Translations under genes and position numbers: made by a program
NCBI GenBank assembly: GCA_905236195.1
Contig: CAJOOX010000082.1
Coordinates: forward strand, 1 to 33,121
Direction: 5' to 3'
DNA: 33,121 nt
From: an uncultured Bacteroidales bacterium
Lineage (GTDB): Bacteria > Bacteroidota > Bacteroidia > Bacteroidales > UBA3663
Shown here: positions 9,175-15,360 of the stretch, in pieces
Numbering within the stretch: position 1 is the stretch's first letter
Layout of the letters: the number at the start of each line of letters is the position of its first letter
Notes under the pieces: generated by a model
Database searches by the model: none
What the model was told of the DNA's origin: nothing
What the model saw: the letters and a program-made list of their open reading frames with translations, nothing else

Positions 9175-10689
9175 TTATGAGAGAAGTCCTTCGATGTGGA
9201 TGGCTTTTGGGAGGGCGGGACAATAGAACTCGCAGGCGCCACATCCGGTACAACGGTTAACAGTGACCTTGGGGACCTTATGGTTGCCACGCACGACCAT
9301 TGTGATGGCCTGGTGGGGACAATGGCGGACACAGGCGTCACAATCGACATCGTCGGTGGCTGTGACGCAGGTAAGCGAGTTAAAGACAGCTACACCCATC
9401 TTGTCACGCTGCTTGCGTGAGAGGGAGAAGGTTTGTATAGCTCCTGTTGGACAAACATCGGCACAGGCATTGCATTCCGGTCGGCAGAATCCGGTAGTGA
9501 AATTCACAGTGGGCACGAGCAATCCCTCCGGACCGTACTCTGTGGTGGAAGGCCGAAGGATATGCGTAGGACAATGTACTATGCATAGGTGGCAGGAGGT
9601 ACAACGAGTGAGATAGCGGGCAATGTTGCCGGTGGACGGGGGCATGACCGGTTTGTATCGTTCGACGACGAGCTGCCCCTTTCGATTGTAGACTTTAACC
9701 CGTTTCTCATGTTCAGCATCCAGCTGTTCGGTGCGATAGTAAGTCCCTTCGTCAATCCACCCTTCCTCAATAATATCCTGCGCCCTGGACACGAAAGGAA
9801 GCTGCAGGAAGAGAGCCGAAGTAGCGAGAAACTGACGCCTGCTTTCGTTGTGGGCCTGCCCCTTCCCTGACAAAGCGGGACGGGTATAACGGAAACGATA
9901 GTGTATCGCACCCTTGTCGCAAGCCGAAATGCAGTCGAAGCATGAAACACAGCGCGAAGGGTCGATATGTAACTTCCGCGCATCGAGACACGAAGCCTTG
10001 CAACGGGCCTCACAACGTCCGCAATAATCACAGCGGGAAGCATCAAACGAGATTGTGAACAACGAGCATCGGGAGAGCCAGCTGAGCGTCCAGCCCACCG
10101 GACAAAGGCTGTTGCAGAAAGTACGACCCCATATCCAGGCCGTGAGGAACACAAATAGCGCCACAACGGCCGCAATGACCGATGCTTGGAAACTGGCAGT
10201 ATGGAAGTCTTCATGCTCGAACCAGGTGCCGAGCGGACCATTGAGGCCGGAGAGCAGATCCCTGACCCAAAGCCAAAGGGGATAGAGACCTTGGGTGACC
10301 ATGCGTCCGTACTCGCTCCAGGGATCGAGCAAAGCCGGCAGCCAATGGATGCCCTCGACAAAGCCCCATATACCTATTATTAATATAAGAGGACGGGTGA
10401 GGTGTCCCCAAAGCGGATGGGAATAGCGGTTGGCAGCAGGACGGACACGACGGGAAAGCCACCCCACGAGGTCCTGAAGGATGCCCATGGGACAGATGAC
10501 CGAGCAATAGACACGACCGAAGACCAGCGTGACAATTGCCAGGAGCACAAGGATGCCCACATTGATGGCCAGGAGGGCCGGTACCAGCTGGATACGACCC
10601 ACCCACGCAACCCTGAAAATGCCCAGGAGCGACAAAGTGGACAGGAGCCACAGGACAATTGCGATGGTTCTACGTACGGTTCTCAGCAT
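9175..10689 (-). CDS. NapH/NapG-like polyferredoxin fusion, 4Fe-4S membrane protein
   Basis: This 504-residue protein appears to join two redox modules. Residues 1-205 are a NapH-like membrane part with hydrophobic helices and the paired motifs YCSVICPMG (61-69) and FCNSLCPVG (191-199). Two 4Fe-4S motifs follow (CDYCGRCEARC at 220-230 and CVSCFDCISAC at 247-257). Residues 283-303 then look like an internal twin-arginine signal (SRRQFLATSALF). The second half has four further Cys clusters (363-373, 402-413, 450-457, 480-490), like NapG. It probably passes electrons from the quinone pool to an unknown acceptor. No nitrate reductase gene is near. Its start overlaps the end of the upstream ferredoxin gene by 20 bases, suggesting coupled translation. 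Confidence 0.85.
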   Translation of the reverse strand: MLRTVRRTIAIVLWLLSTLSLLGIFRVAWVGRIQLVPALLAINVGILVLLAIVTLVFGRVYCSVICPMGILQDLVGWLSRRVRPAANRYSHPLWGHLTRPLILIIGIWGFVEGIHWLPALLDPWSEYGRMVTQGLYPLWLWVRDLLSGLNGPLGTWFEHEDFHTASFQASVIAAVVALFVFLTAWIWGRTFCNSLCPVGWTLSWLSRCSLFTISFDASRCDYCGRCEARCKASCLDARKLHIDPSRCVSCFDCISACDKGAIHYRFRYTRPALSGKGQAHNESRRQFLATSALFLQLPFVSRAQDIIEEGWIDEGTYYRTEQLDAEHEKRVKVYNRKGQLVVERYKPVMPPSTGNIARYLTRCTSCHLCIVHCPTHILRPSTTEYGPEGLLVPTVNFTTGFCRPECNACADVCPTGAIQTFSLSRKQRDKMGVAVFNSLTCVTATDDVDCDACVRHCPHQAITMVVRGNHKVPKVTVNRCTGCGACEFYCPALPKAIHIEGLLS

Positions 10690-11122
10690 TTTGTTCTACC
10701 CACTCCATCTGACGGAGAAAAACAGGAATCTGGATGTGCTGTGGACAAAGCGGTTCACAGCGGTGACAATTGATACAATGGCCGGCACGGGCCAGCAGGG
10801 GGATGCGGTTGTGGTAGTCGGCCAGGAAGGAGCGAGTAAGGGCTGCATAATGGGGCGAAGCAGCCTTCTTGGGATCAGGCAGTTCGTTGTTATCGGCAGC
10901 ATCGTTCCATACATCGAAACACCCCACGATATCGACACCGTAGGGACATGGCATACAGTCGCCACATGCTATACAGGGAATGTGGAGCGCAGCCTGGGTG
11001 ACGGGGTTGGCTTGCAGAGCATCGGAAGACTTCCGCTGACGACATGCAGTGAGCCCGCCTGCTATAAGGAGTGTCGCCACCGAACCTCCCAGCAAACGTT
11101 CTATCGCCTCACGACGGTTCAT
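10670..11122 (-). CDS. Ferredoxin-like lipoprotein resembling the C-terminal domain of aldo/keto reductases
   Basis: This is a 150-residue protein. It starts MNRREAIERLLGG, continues with a hydrophobic stretch and has a lipobox ending LTAC, so it is exported and perhaps lipid-anchored; the RR pair also hints at twin-arginine export. Two 4Fe-4S motifs follow: CIACGDCMPCPYGVDI, and CINCHRCEPLCPQHIQIP near the end. This pattern is that of the C-terminal ferredoxin domain of Bacteroidetes aldo/keto reductases, but the reductase barrel is absent. A start at 11143 is also possible. The longer frame to 11257 is rejected because it begins upstream of the probable promoter. The overlap with the polyferredoxin gene suggests the two proteins are redox partners. 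Confidence 0.75.
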   Translation of the reverse strand: MNRREAIERLLGGSVATLLIAGGLTACRQRKSSDALQANPVTQAALHIPCIACGDCMPCPYGVDIVGCFDVWNDAADNNELPDPKKAASPHYAALTRSFLADYHNRIPLLARAGHCINCHRCEPLCPQHIQIPVFLRQMEWVEQNAENRT

Positions 11123-11172
11123 TTTTTCGTCTTGCAAAACCATGATTTTGTGCCTAATTGTTAATAATGGTG

Positions 11173-11180
11173 CAAATTTA
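11173..11180 (-). promoter_or_regulatory. Probable -7 box for the redox/PrsW/barrel operon
   Basis: The minus strand reads TAAATTTG, matching TAnnTTTG. A start of transcription near 11166 would precede both candidate start codons (11143 and 11122). No clear TTTG lies 20 bases upstream. Confidence 0.4.
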
Positions 11181-11286
11181 TCATTTTTTTCTGACATAAT
11201 CGCTTTAATTCCGAAAAAAATACGATATTTGCCGCAAAATGTGATATATTTTGCCATTATAAACCAAAAAACGATACAAATTATTT

Positions 11287-13158
11287 ATGAAACGAACCAT
11301 CCACTCCTTATTACTGGCAGGTATCCTGCTGACAGGATGGGCTGCATGCAGCACAGCCCAACCCCGGTATGACTTTGAGCATTTGCAGATGGAAAAACTG
11401 AACCGCGGTCTCGTGGCCATACGTCAGAACGAGCATCAGGTTGCCGTGACTTGGCGATACCTGCGCGAAGACCCCGAAGACATCACTTTCCAACTGTATC
11501 GCGACGGCAAACTGATTGCAGACGATTTGAGAGAATCGACGTATTACACAGACGAATGGAGCGGCACAGAGGCCGCAACCTACAAACTGGTGGCCAAATC
11601 TGAAAGCGTGAAGAAGTTCGACAAACGGCTCAAAACGGCAGAATACGTACTGCCTGCGAACGCTCCCACCGGATATATAGACATACCCATCAACCGGCCC
11701 GATGACGGGTGGTTCAACCTGTATGAGAGTTACAGCTATTCGGCAGGCGATGCCTCGATAGGCGATGTGGACGGCGACGGCGAATATGAAATATTTCTGA
11801 AATGGGATCCCTCGAATGCGCATGACAACTCACATGCGGGTTATACCGGCAACGTATATATCGACTGTTACAAACTGAACGGACAGCAGTTGTGGCGTAT
11901 CGACCTGGGGCCCAACATCCGTGCAGGTGCCCATTATACGCAGTTCATGGTTTATGACTTGGACGGCGACGGCAAGGCCGAGCTCGTGTGCAAGACGGCC
12001 GACGGCACGACAGACGCCACGGGTCAGGTGATTGGTAATCCCGATGTGGACTGGGCCAACAACTCAGGCTACATCATCGACGGTCCGGAATTCCTGACAG
12101 TCTTTGACGGACTCACGGGCAAGGCTCTGCAAACAACAGATTATATCCCGGCACGCGGCAACCTGAGCGGATGGGGTGACGAATACGGCAACCGCGTAGA
12201 CCGTTTTCTGGCCTGTGTTGCCTACCTGGACGGCAAGCATCCCTCGGTGGTAATGTGCCGCGGCTACTACACCCGCACCGTTCTTGCAGCCTGGGACTGG
12301 GACGGCCAGAACCTGACTTCGCGCTGGGTATTCGACACGAACGAAGGCTGGAGCGACTATGCCGGACAGGGCAACCACAACCTGAGCGTAGCCGATGTGG
12401 ACGGCGACGGTTGTGACGAAATCATCTACGGATCGATGGCGGTGAACAACGACGGCACAGGATTGCATACAGCGAAGACAGGTCACGGAGACGCCATCCA
12501 TGTGACCGCCTTCTTCCCCCACTCGGACGCCCTGCAGGTATGGGACGTACATGAAAACCGGAGAGACGGTTCGACGCTGCGTGACGCCAAGACCGGCCGC
12601 AACATCTTCCGCATTCCCTCTAACATCGACGTAGGTCGCGGCATGGCCGCAGATATCGACCCCACGTCACCTGGTGTAGAGATGTGGTCAATTGCCTCGG
12701 AAGGCATCCGTTCGCCTTACGGGCAAGTGGTCTGCAAAGAACCCAAGGCCCTGTCAATCAACATGGCCGTATGGTGGGACGGCGACGTACTGAGAGAACT
12801 CTATGACGGCACGTCCATCACCAAATGGAACTGGGAGAAAGGCGAAACCGAACTTCTGGTAAGATTCGAAGGGGTGAACCGCATCAATGGTACAAAGTCG
12901 AATCCATGTCTGGAAGGCGATATTCTGGGCGACTGGCGTGAGGAGGTGCTCCTCCCCACCCTGGACCAGCAGCATCTGCGACTGTATGTGACTCCCTACG
13001 AGACGCCCTTCCGATTTTGGACATTCCTGCAGGATCCGCCCTATCGTCACTGTCTGACCACCCAGAACGTGGCCTACAACCAGCCTCCGCAGGCAGGCTT
13101 CTACTTCGGTGCAGACCTGAAGAAAGGCAAGAAGTTCCGCGGCACAATCATCAAGTAA
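11287..13158 (+). CDS. Rhamnogalacturonan lyase, polysaccharide lyase family 11
   Basis: This 623-residue enzyme should cleave the rhamnose-galacturonate backbone of rhamnogalacturonan-I by beta-elimination. A lipoprotein signal ends at Cys21 (GWAAC), so it is probably anchored at the cell surface or periplasm. An N-terminal beta-sandwich (about 30-125) is followed by the eight-bladed propeller typical of YesW/YesX enzymes. Calcium-binding DxDGDG loops are visible at 160-165 (DVDGDG), 224-229 (DLDGDG) and 370-375 (DVDGDG). Length matches the family. It is the first gene of a pectin operon with a GH105 hydrolase and rhamnose mutarotase. I could not find an exact promoter match upstream, which would fit a gene needing an activator. 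Confidence 0.95.
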   Translation: MKRTIHSLLLAGILLTGWAACSTAQPRYDFEHLQMEKLNRGLVAIRQNEHQVAVTWRYLREDPEDITFQLYRDGKLIADDLRESTYYTDEWSGTEAATYKLVAKSESVKKFDKRLKTAEYVLPANAPTGYIDIPINRPDDGWFNLYESYSYSAGDASIGDVDGDGEYEIFLKWDPSNAHDNSHAGYTGNVYIDCYKLNGQQLWRIDLGPNIRAGAHYTQFMVYDLDGDGKAELVCKTADGTTDATGQVIGNPDVDWANNSGYIIDGPEFLTVFDGLTGKALQTTDYIPARGNLSGWGDEYGNRVDRFLACVAYLDGKHPSVVMCRGYYTRTVLAAWDWDGQNLTSRWVFDTNEGWSDYAGQGNHNLSVADVDGDGCDEIIYGSMAVNNDGTGLHTAKTGHGDAIHVTAFFPHSDALQVWDVHENRRDGSTLRDAKTGRNIFRIPSNIDVGRGMAADIDPTSPGVEMWSIASEGIRSPYGQVVCKEPKALSINMAVWWDGDVLRELYDGTSITKWNWEKGETELLVRFEGVNRINGTKSNPCLEGDILGDWREEVLLPTLDQQHLRLYVTPYETPFRFWTFLQDPPYRHCLTTQNVAYNQPPQAGFYFGADLKKGKKFRGTIIK

Positions 13159-13186
13159 TAACGAGACAAAAAATAAATTATCCGCT

Positions 13187-14614
13187 ATGAATATCTCCAT
13201 GCAAACGGCCGCCTATGCACTGGCAGCCATCCTCCTGACCGCATGCGGCCCCAAACGTCCCGACGAAAAGGCCACAGCAGTAGCCCCCGGCTCCAAGACC
13301 GGCACCCTTGCCACCAACAACGCATCGTCAGGCAACGACGTGATGCTACACCTGCTTGAACCACAGTATGAAACACCCTATGGTATCCCCAAAGAGGGAG
13401 ATGTGAAGGCTGTGATGGACAGAGTGCTCAACTACCTGAACGAGGTTACCCCCGCTTCGATTGACGACGGGAAACTGCACCAGGGCACCTTCCGTCTGAC
13501 CTCATACGAATGGGGCGTGACGTATGCCGCCATGCTGGATGCAGCCAAGGCGACAGGCGACAAGGCCTACCTGAAATACGTGAGCGACCGCTACAAACTG
13601 ATTGCCCAGTTAGCCCCCGAGATGGATTCCATCATCGCCCAGAATCCGCGCTATGACGAACAGATGCGCCGTGTGGTAGCTCCCTCTGCCCTCGATGATG
13701 CCGGAGCAATGGCCACCGCCCTGATCCGATTGCAGATGACCCAGAAGGGCGATACAGGTCTGTACATGCCGTTGATACGCCGTTATATTAAATATGTGAA
13801 CACAGTGCAGTACCGACTGAAGGACGGCACGTTTGCGCGACAACGGCCCCACTACAATACAGTCTGGTTGGACGATATGTACATGGGCATTCCGTGCCTA
13901 GCATATTATGGCCGTTATACGGGGAAATTCGAATACATCAACGAGGCCATCCGCCAGGTGAAGCTGTTCCGCGATAAGATGTGGGTATCGGACAAGAAAC
14001 TGTTCCGCCACGGATGGGTAGAGCAAATGACGCCCCATCCCTCCTTCCATTGGGGCCGCGCCAACGGCTGGGCCATCCTGACGCTCTGCGAAGTGCTGGA
14101 CATGATATCGGAAGAGAATCCCTCGAGAGGCGAACTTATGAATCTGTTGAGAGCACACATCGAAGGTCTGTGCCAGTTGCAGGACAAGACCGGATTCTGG
14201 CACCAGTTGCTCGATCGTCCTGACACATACCTTGAGACATCATGCACCGCCATCTACTGCTATTGTATCGCACACGCCATCAGTCAGGGCTGGGTGGATG
14301 CTCAGGCCTACGGTTCGAACGTACTGCTTGCCTGGAATGCCGTAGCGACCAAGGTGAACAGTCTTGGTCAGGTAGACGGCACCTGCGTAGGTACGGGCAT
14401 GGGCTTCGATCCCGCCTTTTATGCCTACCGTCCCGTCTCGACAGTAGCTGCTCACGGCTACGGTCCAGTAATCTGGGCCGGTGCTGAGGTTTTACATTTG
14501 CTGAAGAGCCAGCATCCCAAGATGAACGACTCGGCCGTTCACCTGTATCAATCCGAACAGAAAACCAAGGAGCCCATCTTCTCGGAAGATGTCGCTTCGG
14601 GCGAAATATTCTAA
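13187..14614 (+). CDS. Unsaturated rhamnogalacturonyl hydrolase, glycoside hydrolase family 105
   Basis: This 475-residue lipoprotein has a signal ending at Cys20 (LLTAC). It matches the YteR/YesR family, which hydrolyses the unsaturated galacturonyl residue from oligosaccharides released by rhamnogalacturonan lyases. The (alpha/alpha)6-barrel signatures include SALDDAGAMATALI (168-181, with the likely catalytic Asp of the DDAGAM motif), WLDDMYMGIPCLAYYG (227-242) and HWGRANGW (288-295). The linker at 25-50 is low-complexity. It starts 28 bases after the PL11 gene and should act directly on that enzyme's products. Length is somewhat above YteR because of the lipoprotein leader. Confidence 0.93.
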   Translation: MNISMQTAAYALAAILLTACGPKRPDEKATAVAPGSKTGTLATNNASSGNDVMLHLLEPQYETPYGIPKEGDVKAVMDRVLNYLNEVTPASIDDGKLHQGTFRLTSYEWGVTYAAMLDAAKATGDKAYLKYVSDRYKLIAQLAPEMDSIIAQNPRYDEQMRRVVAPSALDDAGAMATALIRLQMTQKGDTGLYMPLIRRYIKYVNTVQYRLKDGTFARQRPHYNTVWLDDMYMGIPCLAYYGRYTGKFEYINEAIRQVKLFRDKMWVSDKKLFRHGWVEQMTPHPSFHWGRANGWAILTLCEVLDMISEENPSRGELMNLLRAHIEGLCQLQDKTGFWHQLLDRPDTYLETSCTAIYCYCIAHAISQGWVDAQAYGSNVLLAWNAVATKVNSLGQVDGTCVGTGMGFDPAFYAYRPVSTVAAHGYGPVIWAGAEVLHLLKSQHPKMNDSAVHLYQSEQKTKEPIFSEDVASGEIF

Positions 14615-14638
14615 ATTCCTAAAAATACCCTTTTCCAA

Positions 14639-14953
14639 ATGAAACGCGAAGCATTCAAAATGTTCCTGAATCCCGGACAGAAAGAAGAGTATAAGCGTCG
14701 TCATGCCAACCTCTTCCCCGAATTACGCAAGCTCCTATCTGAGAGCGGTGTACGTAACTACTCAATCTACCTCGACGAGGAGACCAACATTCTCTTTGCC
14801 TACCAGGAACTGGAAGGCCAAGGCGGCAGCCAGGACCTGGGCAGTACTAAGATCTGTCAGGAATGGTGGGCATATATGGCAGACATCATGAAAACAAATC
14901 CTGACAACTCGCCCGTTTCCATTCCCCTGCCCGAAATGTTCCACATGGATTGA
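14639..14953 (+). CDS. rhaM: L-rhamnose mutarotase
   Basis: This 104-residue cytoplasmic enzyme interconverts the alpha and beta anomers of L-rhamnose so that the isomerase can use it. Family features are visible: the start MKREAFKMFLNPG, His22 within RRHANLFPEL (the catalytic His of the family), Tyr-rich YSIYLDEETN and the paired Trp in CQEWWAYMADIM. Length equals the family norm. It follows GH105 by 24 bases and closes the operon, showing that rhamnose is an end product of the pathway. A strong terminator follows. Confidence 0.95.
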   Translation: MKREAFKMFLNPGQKEEYKRRHANLFPELRKLLSESGVRNYSIYLDEETNILFAYQELEGQGGSQDLGSTKICQEWWAYMADIMKTNPDNSPVSIPLPEMFHMD

Positions 14954-14988
14954 ACCATACGACTTCCGTTCTCCCGAAGAAAAATTTG

Positions 14989-15027
14989 TCCCCGACCGTG
15001 TCTTACGACAGGGCCGGGGATTTTTTT
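14989..15027 (+). terminator. Intrinsic terminator of the pectin operon (possibly bidirectional)
   Basis: The arms TCCCCGACCGTGTC and GACAGGGCCGGGGA form a long GC-rich hairpin (14989-15020), followed by seven T residues on the plus strand. On the minus strand the hairpin is followed by ACAAATTTTT, so it may also stop transcripts arriving from the right. Confidence 0.9.
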
Positions 15028-15360
15028 GACCTGACTCAATGGCTTCTTCACGAAGTAAAAAGCAACTGGTGCTGTGTTTTCTAAACCGGAATCAGAATTA
15101 ATACGAAACTACATTCAAACAAACATACAAACAAACATACAAACAATGATGAAAGAAGAACCAGTTACCGAATCCAGGTCTATCGGAAATAATAACAAAC
15201 TATATCATACATCTTTCACAGTGCAAAGATAAACGAAAAATTTCACATGTTGCCCATTTTGGGATTATGTTTAACACACATTAACACAAACACTCCGTTT
15301 TTTATGCTTTAAAGCAACTATTTGGCCGTTTTTTGTCGCTTTTGATGTTGTTGCATTGAG
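15028..15360. other. Gene-free stretch between convergent rhaM and the sensor regulator
   Basis: No gene is supported here. The stretch holds a 12-base tandem repeat (15111-15144), a minus-strand TATCTTTG box (15224-15231) with no -33 partner, and a perfect 12-base palindrome TGCTTTAAAGCA (15305-15316). A 28-codon plus-strand frame starting just after the tandem repeat has no recognisable features. Confidence 0.5.
15111..15144 (+). repeat. 12-base tandem repeat AAACATACAAAC
   Basis: Two perfect copies (15121-15132 and 15133-15144) are preceded by a degenerate partial copy (15111-15120). Read on the minus strand, each unit contains TATGTTTG, which matches the -7 consensus; this may be chance. 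Confidence 0.8.

Noticed and set aside
15145..15231. A 28-codon plus-strand frame after the tandem repeat
   Set aside because: Short, without recognisable features, and no plus-strand promoter precedes it.
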